DNA of 45,360 nucleotides, taken from NCBI GenBank assembly GCA_947591215.1, contig CANQCZ010000011.1, positions 1-45,360 of the forward strand, in the 5' to 3' direction. A program made the translations under genes and the position numbers. Of this stretch, positions 23,941 through 32,713 are shown in pieces. Source of the DNA: an uncultured Bacilli bacterium. GTDB lineage: Bacteria; Bacillota_I; Bacilli_A; RFN20; CAG-449. Each line of letters starts with the position of its first letter. Position 1 is the first letter of the stretch. A model generated the notes under the pieces. It saw only the letters and a list, made by a program, of their open reading frames with translations. It was not told the origin of the DNA and did not search any database.

Positions 23941-25200
23941 ATGAAAAAGAAGATTTTAAAAATTCTCTATTATGGAATTAAAGCAATCATCACCGGTTTC
24001 TTCGTAGGATTGATTGTTGGAACTTATCAATTATGCGCAAATTTAGTGATCGACGCTGCTAAAGAACTATTTGCAACTCAAAACATTATGATTGCACTTA
24101 TCGTGATAGTCGTAGTGGCGGCTTTAGCTTTCATCGCTCATTTTTTGGTTACTTTCGATTCGAATATCGCCGGAAGCGGGATTCCGCAACTAGAGGTTAA
24201 CATCCGCAAAAAACTCGACAATATGAAATGGTATAAAACGATGCCCTTGATGTTTTTCAATTCGATTGTTTCCTTTTTTGTGGGACTCGGTTTAGGAAGT
24301 GAAGGACCTTCGGTTGTTTTAGGCGGAAATGCGTCTTTGATGGTCAATGATTGGTTTAAAGACGATGATGAAGATGAAGTGGCTATCGCTTCTGGAGCAG
24401 GTTTCGGTTGCGCTTTTTTATCACCGTTAGCGGGTATCTTTTATACTTTTGAAGAAAGTCTTCATCGCTTTAATATCAAGATTATCATTAGGACGATCAT
24501 TATCGTTTTTGTCGCATTCTTTATCAGTTCTTTAATTAATCACCATCATCTTTTAACGATGGATATCACTACTGATTTGGGATTTGAAGAATACTATCCG
24601 TTGATTTTCGTGATTTTATTGAATGTCATCGTCGGATCACTATTCGTTTTATTGCTCATTTGGTTGAAAGATTTTTTAGCGAAACACAAAAAGAATTTTT
24701 TCGTCAAATATCGCATTTACTGGATGTTCATTCTCGCTTTGCTCGTTTCGTTTTTCTTTGCGATAGGAAGTGGTTCCGGCGGTAAAATTATTGCGACGAT
24801 TTTAGAAGAAAAATCGATTTTAATCTTATTAGGACTTCTTTTATTCCGTTTTGTTTATACGATTTTTTCGGCCAATTCGACGGCTACCGGCGGTTTGGTG
24901 GTCCCGATAATTTGCTTTGGAGCTTTAAGCGGAATGATCGTTTGTGTGTCTTGCAACCAATTATTTGGCTTTGAAGAACAATATTTTGCTCCGATCGTTT
25001 TGATTTCGATGCTCACGAGTTTTGCAGTGGTCACTAAAGCTCCGTTAACGGCCTTGGCGGTCATCATTTCTACGGTCGGATTCAACACTCACGGGTTATA
25101 CATCTTGTTACCGGCATTTTTGACTATTGCCATCGCGTACTTCTTATCTCGTCTTACTAAGATCGATTGTCTTTATGAGTTGTTGATCGAAAGGCTTTGA
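23941..25200 (+). CDS. ClC family chloride channel/transporter
   Basis: The 419-residue membrane protein has the three anion-site motifs of ClC proteins: GSGIPQ (near residue 78), GLGSEGPSVVLGG (gating-glutamate motif, near 120) and later SANSTATGGLVVP. The family includes passive chloride channels and Cl-/H+ or F-/H+ antiporters; the external gating glutamate in GSEGP suggests the ordinary chloride type. No C-terminal CBS domains are present. The start is ATG 23941 with GAGG 7 bases upstream; TTG 23935 is too close to that site. The next gene starts 2 bases after the TGA stop. Confidence 0.92.
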   Translation: MKKKILKILYYGIKAIITGFFVGLIVGTYQLCANLVIDAAKELFATQNIMIALIVIVVVAALAFIAHFLVTFDSNIAGSGIPQLEVNIRKKLDNMKWYKTMPLMFFNSIVSFFVGLGLGSEGPSVVLGGNASLMVNDWFKDDDEDEVAIASGAGFGCAFLSPLAGIFYTFEESLHRFNIKIIIRTIIIVFVAFFISSLINHHHLLTMDITTDLGFEEYYPLIFVILLNVIVGSLFVLLLIWLKDFLAKHKKNFFVKYRIYWMFILALLVSFFFAIGSGSGGKIIATILEEKSILILLGLLLFRFVYTIFSANSTATGGLVVPIICFGALSGMIVCVSCNQLFGFEEQYFAPIVLISMLTSFAVVTKAPLTALAVIISTVGFNTHGLYILLPAFLTIAIAYFLSRLTKIDCLYELLIERL

Positions 25201-25202
25201 TT

Positions 25203-26087
25203 ATGGACGATAAAGCACGTTTGAAATTGAATCTTAAAAGTTTGGAAGGGAAAGATGACACTGAAAGTTTATTTATGCGTTTTGCGCTTATCGATGAACT
25301 TCAAGACGATCAAGTATTACAAGAATTTTTATCGTCATATCGTGATTTTTTACTAAAAGAAGATCCTCTTACTACCATCGGATTTCACGTCGATTATTTT
25401 TTGCAAAACGAACGGATTTTCGAAGCGTTGGAAGTGATTGAAGAATACAAAAGTATGCCCTATATTTCAATGGAAGTCGAAGATTTTATGAATGAATTGA
25501 AAACTCGAATTTTAGAAGAAAAACGTCATCGTAGTCACCATGATTCTTTAACGGAAATTTACACTTATCTTCATTCGCAAAACGAAGAAAAGATGATTTA
25601 TGCCATCAATTATTTAAGCAAGCAAAATATCAATCTTCATCTTGAAGAAATCGCAAAATTTTTAAAGAGCGATGTTGCATACAAATTCAAAGTGCTGACC
25701 CTTTTCATTTTGGTCGAGCAACATTGCACAAAAACTTTTAAAGTCAAACGACAAAATGATTGGTTTGATTTTACACCTCAAGAACAGCAGTTGCCGTTTG
25801 AACGCAAAGCATATAAAGAATTTATAAAAATCGTCAATCAATATCACGAAAGCGTGCAGGCGGCAAATATGGCTAAAGAGACGATAAACGCGATTGAGAT
25901 CAAAAATTATCCACTTTCGATTTTCGATGTTTATCGAGACGATTATGTCTTCGCTTTGGCCTATGAGTTAAATTTGGGTTATTTAGGATTAAATCACGAT
26001 ATTGGAAAAATTGCGCTTGATTTTAATAAAACAACCGAAGAAATCAAAATGGATTTAGAATATCTTCAAAGTTTGTTAAATGACTAA
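25203..26087 (+). CDS. Helical TPR-like protein in the YsoA position
   Basis: This 294-residue acidic, all-helical soluble protein (many pairs of amphipathic helices of TPR type, such as residues 60-85) lies directly before trigger factor, where B. subtilis has ysoA, a TPR-like protein. The C terminus resembles DUF3196-type proteins of Mollicutes. Function unknown. ATG 25203 (AAAGG 8 bases upstream) is preferred to TTG 25197; the stop of the ClC gene lies at 25198-25200, so the two are coupled. Confidence 0.6.
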   Translation: MDDKARLKLNLKSLEGKDDTESLFMRFALIDELQDDQVLQEFLSSYRDFLLKEDPLTTIGFHVDYFLQNERIFEALEVIEEYKSMPYISMEVEDFMNELKTRILEEKRHRSHHDSLTEIYTYLHSQNEEKMIYAINYLSKQNINLHLEEIAKFLKSDVAYKFKVLTLFILVEQHCTKTFKVKRQNDWFDFTPQEQQLPFERKAYKEFIKIVNQYHESVQAANMAKETINAIEIKNYPLSIFDVYRDDYVFALAYELNLGYLGLNHDIGKIALDFNKTTEEIKMDLEYLQSLLND

Positions 26088-26193
26088 TGTTTAATGGTAG
26101 ATATATTTTATTAAAATATATTTCGCTTGAAGAACCGGCAACTAGGTTATATAATTTTTATTGCTGAAAATATTTAAGGAGGATTATATCAAT

Positions 26194-27501
26194 ATGGAAA
26201 AGAAAGTTGAAAACAAAGAAAACAAAGAAATCGTCATTAGATTTGAAACTAAAGGCGAAGAATGGAAAAAGGCCCAAGATAAAGAATTTACAAAATTAGC
26301 GGCTAAATTGAAAGTCGATGGATTCCGTCAAGGTCATGTTCCGGAAAATATTGCCAAATCACGTATCAATCAAGCAGAAGTGATGCATGAAGCCATGTTT
26401 CAATTAGTCAACAAAGAATTTGTTAAAGTTATCGATGAAGAAAAATTGTCGGTATTTTCAAAACCGATTTTGAATGTCGAAAAGATTTCAACTGACGAAA
26501 TGGTTGCCACCGTGAGCTTTGCTTTACCACCGCATGTGGAATTAGGCGAGTATAAAGGATTGAAGGTTGAAAAAGAAGAAGTTAAAGTAACAGAAAAAGA
26601 TGTCGAAGCTTTCATTGAAAATCTTCAAAAGGAACATACTACACTTGTGGTTAAAGAAGGCGCAGCCAAAGAAGGAGACACGGTTTTAATCGATTTCAAA
26701 GGCTATGTCGATGACACTCCGTTTGAAGGTGGGGAGGCTAAAGGCTATAGTCTTAAACTCGGTTCTCATGCTTTCATACCCGGATTTGAAGAAGCTCTTG
26801 TCGGAATTAAAGCTGGAGAATCGCGCGAAATCAATGTCAAATTCCCAGATAACTATGTTGAAAATCTCGCTGGCAAAGAGGCAAAATTCGAAGTTTCCTG
26901 CTCTGATGTTAAAGAAGCGGTGGTCCCTGAAGTTAACGAAGATTTTGTCAAAGAACTCGAAATTAAGGATGTTGAAACTCTAGAGGCATTAAAAAAGCAT
27001 GCTGAACAAGAAGTTTTAAAGCGGAACGAACAACAAGCAAAATCAAAGTATCTTGATAAATTGCTTGATACCATTGTCGAGTCTTCCAAAGTGACGATCG
27101 GTAGTCAGATTATCGAAGATGAAGCTAAGGCCAATATCGACAACATGAAAAAGCAAGTCGAGAAAAACGGACTTCAATTCTCCGATTATTTAAAAATCAA
27201 CAATCTCGACGAAGAAAAACTTTTAGAAGAACGTAAAAAAGAAGCGGAAAAAAATCTTAAGGTTTTACTTGTTGTCGAAGAAATTTGCAAACGCGAAAAT
27301 ATCGTGGTCAGCGATGAAGCACTAGAAAAAGAATACGAAAATCTTGCTGCCCTCTATGGCATGAAAGTCGAAGATGTTAAAAAAGCATTAGAGCCACAAA
27401 AAGAACAATTCGAAAGACAGTTACATACTAGATTATTTACTGAATTTTTAGAAAAGAATAACGACTGGACGAATCCACCGTCTAGCGAGGAGGCAATATA
27501 G
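26194..27501 (+). CDS. tig: Trigger factor, ribosome-associated chaperone
   Basis: The 435-residue protein has the trigger factor order: an N-terminal ribosome-binding domain with the signature GFRQGHVPENIAKSRI (near residues 46-61; GFRxGxxP loop), a central FKBP-type prolyl isomerase domain (about 155-240, GDTVLIDFKGYVDD), and a long helical C-terminal chaperone domain. It shields nascent chains at the ribosome exit. The start at ATG 26194 agrees with homology, although AAGGAGG is 11 bases away. The final bases contain the AGGAGG that precedes lon, 7 bases further on. Confidence 0.96.
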   Translation: MEKKVENKENKEIVIRFETKGEEWKKAQDKEFTKLAAKLKVDGFRQGHVPENIAKSRINQAEVMHEAMFQLVNKEFVKVIDEEKLSVFSKPILNVEKISTDEMVATVSFALPPHVELGEYKGLKVEKEEVKVTEKDVEAFIENLQKEHTTLVVKEGAAKEGDTVLIDFKGYVDDTPFEGGEAKGYSLKLGSHAFIPGFEEALVGIKAGESREINVKFPDNYVENLAGKEAKFEVSCSDVKEAVVPEVNEDFVKELEIKDVETLEALKKHAEQEVLKRNEQQAKSKYLDKLLDTIVESSKVTIGSQIIEDEAKANIDNMKKQVEKNGLQFSDYLKINNLDEEKLLEERKKEAEKNLKVLLVVEEICKRENIVVSDEALEKEYENLAALYGMKVEDVKKALEPQKEQFERQLHTRLFTEFLEKNNDWTNPPSSEEAI

Positions 27502-27508
27502 GTAATAT

Positions 27509-29848
27509 ATGAACGAAACTACAAATTTTACAATCTTAATTACTAAAGAGTTAGTTCTCTTCCCGAATGTCACTATCGATATTGAAGTCGGGAGAGACTT
27601 TTCTTTAAATGCCATTAAGGAAAGTTTTAAGCAACATGAAGGTAAAATTGCTGTCGTCACGCAGATAGATTCTGATATTGAAAAACCGGAAGAGTATGAT
27701 TTTTTTCATGTAGGGACTTTATGTAACATCGACTCTTTTGAAGCATCAAAAAAGAATAAAAATGCATATAAAGTCCGCCTTACGGGTATTAAAAGAGTTT
27801 ACTTGTCGAATGTTTTGCATCTTTTTCCAAATGATGAAAACAATGTCTTTACCGCTGATGTCAGTGAAATAGTTGAAATTCCCGCTAATCCGAAAAGCGA
27901 AGAAAAATTGATGATGCGATTAGTCGATGAATTAATGCGAATTACGGAATGGATCAAACTTCCGAAAAATTTTGTGCAACAATTTAAGGTCGGAATCAAT
28001 GCCGGAACCCTTTGCGATCAATTGGCGATGACCCTTGATATCGATACCACCACTAAACAACAACTGCTTGAAGAACGAAGTGTCAAAGAACGCTTGGAAA
28101 AAATTTACGAGATCGTGCATAGTGAAGTGCAACGTTTGGAAATTGAAAATAAGTTGACACGAAAAGTTCGCGATAAGACAGAAAAAAATCAACAAGAGTA
28201 TTTCTTACGCGAAAAAATGCGGGCCATTCAAGAGGAATTGAATGAATTAAATGGTACTAATGAGGAAGATGATGAAACCTCGATTTTAGATAAAATCGAA
28301 AATAATCCGTATCCGGAACATGTCAAAAAGAAAATTAGAAGCGAATTAAAACGATATGAGACGATGCCTCAATCGTCGCTTGAAGCTTCGATGGAAAAAA
28401 CGTATATCGATTGGCTTGTCAACTTACCATGGTACCAACAGACGGTCGATAATGATTCTTTGGAAAATGTCCAAAGAGTTTTGGATGAAGATCATTATGG
28501 ACTTGAAAAAGTCAAAGAGAGAATCGTCGAATATATCGCGGTTAAATCGATGACCAATTCTTTAAAAGCTCCGATTCTTTGCCTTTATGGTCCTCCGGGT
28601 GTCGGTAAGACTTCATTAGCTAAATCAGTGGCTAGAGCTTTGGAACGAAAATTTGTCAAATGCTCTTTAGGCGGTATTTCAGATGAAGCTGAAATCCGCG
28701 GACACAGACGCACTTATGTCGGAGCTATGCCCGGAAAAATCATCAAAGGTATCAAAAACGCCAATGTCAACAATCCGGTGTTCTTATTGGATGAAGTCGA
28801 CAAAGTTGCTTCTTCGTATAAAGGCGATCCGGCAAGCGCTTTGCTTGAAGTTCTTGATCCCGAACAGAACATTTTGTTCCAAGACAATTATATCGAAGAG
28901 ACATTCGATCTTTCGAATGTTTTATTCATTGCGACCGCGAATTATTTGCAAAATATTCCGGCTCCGCTCCGCGATCGTCTCGAACTTATCGAATTGAATT
29001 CATATACTAATTTTGAAAAACTCAATATCGCCAAACGCCATTTAGTGGCTAAGCAAATTAAGGCTAACGGCTTGACAAAATCGCAGATTAAATTTGACGA
29101 TAAAGCTTTGAGTTATATCATTGATTTCTATACCCGTGAAGCCGGTGTCAGAAGTCTTGAACGGGCGATTTCCACTTGTTGCCGCAAAGCTGTGGTGGAG
29201 ATTAAAAAAGACCCGACCATTAAAAGCGTTCATGTGACAATTAAGAAAGTCATTCAATATCTCGGTACCGAAATTTTCGATTATTCGAAAAAAGAAAAAT
29301 CGAATCAAGTCGGGGTCGTCACGGGATTGGCTTATACTGAATTCGGTGGTGACATCCTTCCTATCGAGGTCAATTATTTTGAAGGTAAAGGAAATTTGGT
29401 GATTACCGGTAATTTAGGTAATGTAATGAAAGAAAGTGCCTCTATCGCGCTTGATTATGTCAAGGCCAACGCTAAAAAATACGAAATCAATCCGGAATTT
29501 TTTACGAGTCACGACATTCATATTCACGTTCCAGAAGGCGCCGTCCCTAAAGATGGTCCATCTGCCGGTATTGCGCTTACGGTTGCCATCATTTCTTCAA
29601 TCACCAATACTCCCGTCAGTTCTGTGGTCGCGATGACCGGTGAAGTGAATTTGCGTGGAGCGGCTTTGCCAATCGGTGGCTTAAAAGAGAAGACTTTAGC
29701 GGCCTTAAGAAGCGGCATCAAAACCGTCGTGATTCCAAGAGAAAACGAACGTAACCTTCAAGACTTGCCACGTGAAGTGAAAGAAAATCTTAGAATTGTC
29801 TTGATGGACAATGTCGATATGGCGGTTAAAGAAGCCTTTGTTAAATAA
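27509..29848 (+). CDS. lon: ATP-dependent protease Lon
   Basis: The 779-residue protein has the LonA architecture: substrate-binding N-domain, AAA+ domain with Walker A Gly361-Pro-Pro-Gly-Val-Gly-Lys-Thr368, and a protease domain with the catalytic Ser685 in KDGPSAG and Lys728 in GGLKEK. It degrades misfolded and regulatory proteins in the cytosol. In B. subtilis clpX and lonB lie between tig and lonA; here lon follows tig directly, 7 bases apart. The engB start lies 1 base after its stop. Confidence 0.97.
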   Translation: MNETTNFTILITKELVLFPNVTIDIEVGRDFSLNAIKESFKQHEGKIAVVTQIDSDIEKPEEYDFFHVGTLCNIDSFEASKKNKNAYKVRLTGIKRVYLSNVLHLFPNDENNVFTADVSEIVEIPANPKSEEKLMMRLVDELMRITEWIKLPKNFVQQFKVGINAGTLCDQLAMTLDIDTTTKQQLLEERSVKERLEKIYEIVHSEVQRLEIENKLTRKVRDKTEKNQQEYFLREKMRAIQEELNELNGTNEEDDETSILDKIENNPYPEHVKKKIRSELKRYETMPQSSLEASMEKTYIDWLVNLPWYQQTVDNDSLENVQRVLDEDHYGLEKVKERIVEYIAVKSMTNSLKAPILCLYGPPGVGKTSLAKSVARALERKFVKCSLGGISDEAEIRGHRRTYVGAMPGKIIKGIKNANVNNPVFLLDEVDKVASSYKGDPASALLEVLDPEQNILFQDNYIEETFDLSNVLFIATANYLQNIPAPLRDRLELIELNSYTNFEKLNIAKRHLVAKQIKANGLTKSQIKFDDKALSYIIDFYTREAGVRSLERAISTCCRKAVVEIKKDPTIKSVHVTIKKVIQYLGTEIFDYSKKEKSNQVGVVTGLAYTEFGGDILPIEVNYFEGKGNLVITGNLGNVMKESASIALDYVKANAKKYEINPEFFTSHDIHIHVPEGAVPKDGPSAGIALTVAIISSITNTPVSSVVAMTGEVNLRGAALPIGGLKEKTLAALRSGIKTVVIPRENERNLQDLPREVKENLRIVLMDNVDMAVKEAFVK

Positions 29849-29849
29849 A

Positions 29850-30419
29850 ATGATCAACTTTCGGAAAGCAAAATTTGTAAAATCCGCCTGTGGTAAAGAC
29901 GATGTTCTTTACGATTACGATCATGTCCTTTTTGTTGGAAAATCTAACGTCGGAAAATCGAGTTTACTAAACGCATTATGTGACAATAAAGGATTGGCGT
30001 ACGTTTCAAAAACGCCTGGTCATACAAAACTATTGAATCACTTCTTAGTCGATGAACAATTCTATCTCGTGGATGCTCCGGGTTACGGTTATCGAAAGCT
30101 CGGTAAAAAAGATCAATTTGATGAGATGATGAGTCAGTATTTCGAGCATAATCCTCGCTTAAAACTTGTAGTATGGTTATTAGATTCAAGACACGAACCG
30201 AGTGACGATGATTGCAATTTTTACGAATATTTAAGTAAATTGAAAGTCCCGGCTTTAATCGTTTTAACTAAGTGCGATAAACTTAATCAATCGGAACGTT
30301 TTAAAATTAAACGGACCATCGAAAATCTTTTTGAAACTTCAGACTATATTATGGTCTCTTCTTTAAAAAAACAAGGAATCGAAGAGTTGCAAAAACGTAT
30401 CGGCGATACAATGCTATAA
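29850..30419 (+). CDS. engB: Ribosome biogenesis GTPase EngB (YsxC)
   Basis: The 189-residue GTPase has G1 Gly30-Lys-Ser-Asn-Val-Gly-Lys-Ser-Ser38, G2 around KTPGHT, G3 DAPGYGY and G4 TKCD, the YihA/YsxC set. It is needed for assembly of the 50S subunit. The start is ATG 29850, one base after the lon stop, consistent with translational coupling; a longer frame from 29811 overlaps lon and has no homology. The same lon-ysxC neighbourhood is found in B. subtilis. A strong terminator follows. Confidence 0.95.
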   Translation: MINFRKAKFVKSACGKDDVLYDYDHVLFVGKSNVGKSSLLNALCDNKGLAYVSKTPGHTKLLNHFLVDEQFYLVDAPGYGYRKLGKKDQFDEMMSQYFEHNPRLKLVVWLLDSRHEPSDDDCNFYEYLSKLKVPALIVLTKCDKLNQSERFKIKRTIENLFETSDYIMVSSLKKQGIEELQKRIGDTML

Positions 30420-30446
30420 AAGGTGTGCGTTAAGCACACTTTTTTT
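30420..30446 (+). terminator. Terminator of the tig-lon-engB unit
   Basis: GTGTGC (30423-30428) pairs with GCACAC (30434-30439) and runs into seven T. Confidence 0.9.
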
Positions 30447-30499
30447 GTAATAAAAAGCTAAAAAAAACCGTATGATTTATTGAATACGGAGGTTTCATT

Positions 30500-31498
30500 A
30501 TGCAACCATTTGTCTTGGAAGATCGGGTTTATTTGAAGCGGGATTTAAAAGCCATCAAGGATTTAAAGTGCGATAATTCGTTTAAATATCAAAAAGAAGG
30601 TGACGGAGTTAAAATTACCGGGGAAATAATTTTAAATGGTCTTTTTTGTTACGACGAAGAAAATAAAGAATTTGATAAGAAAGTGCCGGTCGATATTTTT
30701 GTGCCTCTTAACAAAATCGATCAAATGAAAGATCTTTCTTTGATGGTTGATGATTTAAGTTATTCTTCAAATGAACATGAAGTGGTGTTTAAGATAAAAT
30801 GTCATCTTGTCGGAGATCAAGATGATTTTGAAAAATTCGAACCGAGTCAAGACCAAATGTTTAATGAACTGTTAGTTGAGCAAATTTTGGATTTTCCCAA
30901 AATTACACGGAAAGGTCATCGAAAGACATTTGATAAAAATTTTTTAAATACGATAGAGACGATGATTGCAAATGGCGACAATCAACAAGTAGAGGTGTTT
31001 TCTTCGCTTGAAGACGAAGATTTAAAGAGCTATTTTGCTAATGAATTCGCTGATGATGACGAAATAATCGAACTTGAAGAATCGATGATTAAATATCATG
31101 ATACCGAAAAAGAGGAAGATGGTTCGATGAAAATTCCAACTACGATTGAAGAAGATACTAAAGAATCGCTTGATGAGATTATGGAACAAGTTCCGATTAT
31201 AAATGAAAGCGAAGATAAAAAGGATATTGCAAATGCAGAACCAAATCACGAAGAAAAAGAAATAGCACAGATGGCACCCATCGAACCGACAAAAAACAGT
31301 GATTCAGAAAAAAAGGATCGAAATCGATTGAGTTTTAAAGAGACGTATCGTTCTTCTTATATTTTCTATCGAGTTAAAAACGGGGATACCTTAGAATCAA
31401 TCGCCGAAACTTTCAATCTCGAACCGCTTGAAATCAAACGTTTGAACCCTCATAAAGAAATTCGTTCCGATGAACTTTTAGAGTTGCCGCGAAAATGA
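30500..31498 (+). CDS. SpoVID-like spore coat morphogenetic protein with C-terminal LysM
   Basis: The 332-residue protein has an N-terminal beta-rich domain (residues about 1-120, with GVKITGEIILNG and VPVDIFVPLNKI) resembling the SpoVID N-terminal region, a long acidic low-complexity middle (about 150-280) and a LysM domain at the C terminus (FYRVKNGDTLESIAETF to the end, about 286-332). This matches the layout of SpoVID, which directs coat proteins onto the forespore of B. subtilis, and it lies between ysxC and ysxE homologues as in that species. ATG 30500 follows TACGGAGG. The stop overlaps the next start (ATGA). A weak sigma-E-like promoter (TAATAAA, 13 bases, CGTATGAT at 30468-30475) precedes it. 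Confidence 0.75.
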   Translation: MQPFVLEDRVYLKRDLKAIKDLKCDNSFKYQKEGDGVKITGEIILNGLFCYDEENKEFDKKVPVDIFVPLNKIDQMKDLSLMVDDLSYSSNEHEVVFKIKCHLVGDQDDFEKFEPSQDQMFNELLVEQILDFPKITRKGHRKTFDKNFLNTIETMIANGDNQQVEVFSSLEDEDLKSYFANEFADDDEIIELEESMIKYHDTEKEEDGSMKIPTTIEEDTKESLDEIMEQVPIINESEDKKDIANAEPNHEEKEIAQMAPIEPTKNSDSEKKDRNRLSFKETYRSSYIFYRVKNGDTLESIAETFNLEPLEIKRLNPHKEIRSDELLELPRK

Positions 31499-32433
31499 AA
31501 GCACGTATTGAAGAGTTATATAAAATAAAAATCAATTCCATCATCACGATCTCTAATAAGGCCAAAAAATTAGTCGGTGAAAATGATACGTATATTTTAA
31601 AATTTCACGATGATCAAGCGTTAGAAAACATCTTTGGGCGCCTTGCGATGTTACATATCGATACTTTTTTACTGCCGTTAAAGTCAATTAATGATCGCTA
31701 TATTGAATATTTTGAAGAAAAGTATTTTTCACTTTCTATCTACTTAAAAGATGAAAATACTTTAGCCAAAGATGTCCGTCTCTCGTTTTATATTAAAGCC
31801 ATTGCTAACCTTCATCAAAAGACGATTTATAATATTAAAATTAACGATGGTTATTTAGAAGAATCGCTAAATTATCTCGACAATAAAATCGCCGAAGTAA
31901 AAAATGCGCTTTTAGCGCGCATCGAACGGGTCGAAAGGATGGATTATCATTCACCCGCGGACTGGTTCTTTATGATGAATTACGATCATTTGATGAAGGC
32001 AGTTAAAGAGGCCGAACGTCGCGTGGTCAATTTGGAAAGCGAATGGAACAACAGCGATAGTCTGCACCTTTGTTTAACATATCAAAATTTTGATTTTTCT
32101 CACATTTTAGTAAAACAACAAAAAATTGTTTCACTTGATAAAATGGCATTAGCGCCGGCAATATACGATTTAATCAATTTAGTTGATGTCAGTTATGAAT
32201 TGAAATTCGAAATATCGTTCTTGTTAAAAGAATATCTTTCGATATACTCTTTGGCACCTTATGAGGTAGAATGGTTATTGGCGTATTTGTTCATTCCCAA
32301 AATCATTAGAATGCGCGAAGACATCGACGATATTGAAAACCTCACCCAAGCTTTGAATCACTTACGTTTAGTCGAAGATCTCACGACGAAACTTTTGGCT
32401 TTGACATCTGCTGAAAAGCAAAAATCAGAATGA
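31495..32433 (+). CDS. YsxE-like spore-coat-associated kinase-fold protein
   Basis: The 312-residue protein has the aminoglycoside-phosphotransferase/CotS-like kinase fold: a Lys-Phe strand in YILKFHDDQ, a helix with NLHQKTIY, the segment SLHLCLTYQNFDFSHIL, which is the expected catalytic-loop region but lacks the canonical HxDxxxxN, and SLDKMALAPAIYDLINLV. B. subtilis YsxE, found in the same place after SpoVID, is a spore coat protein with this fold. Since the catalytic loop has an altered His-Leu-Cys-Leu-Thr pattern, enzymatic activity is doubtful. The start overlaps the SpoVID-like stop by 4 bases, so they are translated together. Confidence 0.7.
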   Translation: MKARIEELYKIKINSIITISNKAKKLVGENDTYILKFHDDQALENIFGRLAMLHIDTFLLPLKSINDRYIEYFEEKYFSLSIYLKDENTLAKDVRLSFYIKAIANLHQKTIYNIKINDGYLEESLNYLDNKIAEVKNALLARIERVERMDYHSPADWFFMMNYDHLMKAVKEAERRVVNLESEWNNSDSLHLCLTYQNFDFSHILVKQQKIVSLDKMALAPAIYDLINLVDVSYELKFEISFLLKEYLSIYSLAPYEVEWLLAYLFIPKIIRMREDIDDIENLTQALNHLRLVEDLTTKLLALTSAEKQKSE

Positions 32434-32578
32434 TGATCACCAGTAAAATTTGATTGGTAAAATTAGGGGAAATCAAAAATAAAAACGCTTGATAAACTAA
32501 AATTATACCAATCGAACTTAAAAATTTGTCTTTCCAAATCGGAAATTGCATTTTGACTTTATCGAAAAAATCTTTCAT
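32381..32578 (-). CDS. Possible small two-helix membrane protein
   Basis: A 65-residue minus-strand frame starts at ATG 32578 behind GGTGATGAT and codes for a basic N terminus followed by two hydrophobic helices (about residues 21-37 and 42-57). It fills most of the spacer between the YsxE-like and amylase genes and overlaps the YsxE-like 3' end by 53 bases on the opposite strand. The hydrophobic pattern and a ribosome binding site favour a real gene; chance is possible. I recognise no family. Confidence 0.45.
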   Translation of the reverse strand: MKDFFDKVKMQFPIWKDKFLSSIGIILVYQAFLFLISPNFTNQILLVIIILIFAFQQMSKPKVSS

Positions 32579-32646
32579 ATCATCACCAATAAATGTATAT
32601 GATTAAAAGGCCTAGAGAGTGACAAGGAATAAAATTTTATAAATTA

Positions 32647-32660
32647 TAAAAACGCTTTCA
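32647..32660. promoter_or_regulatory. cre-like operator before the amylase gene
   Basis: TAAAAACGCTTTCA matches TGWAANCGNTNWCA at 13 of 14 positions (G to A at position 2) and lies just upstream of, and partly over, the -35 region of the -10 at 32679. This position fits glucose repression by CcpA. Confidence 0.65.
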
Positions 32661-32678
32661 TAATTTTTAAATTTTTTG

Positions 32679-32684
32679 TATACT
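32679..32684 (+). promoter_or_regulatory. -10 element of the amylase promoter
   Basis: TATACT at 32679-32684 lies 30 bases before ATG 32714; the -35 region, 17 bases upstream (TTTCAT), is weak and overlaps the cre-like site. Confidence 0.5.
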
Positions 32685-32713
32685 GATTTCAGTTAAAGGA
32701 TGAAAGGACGTTT

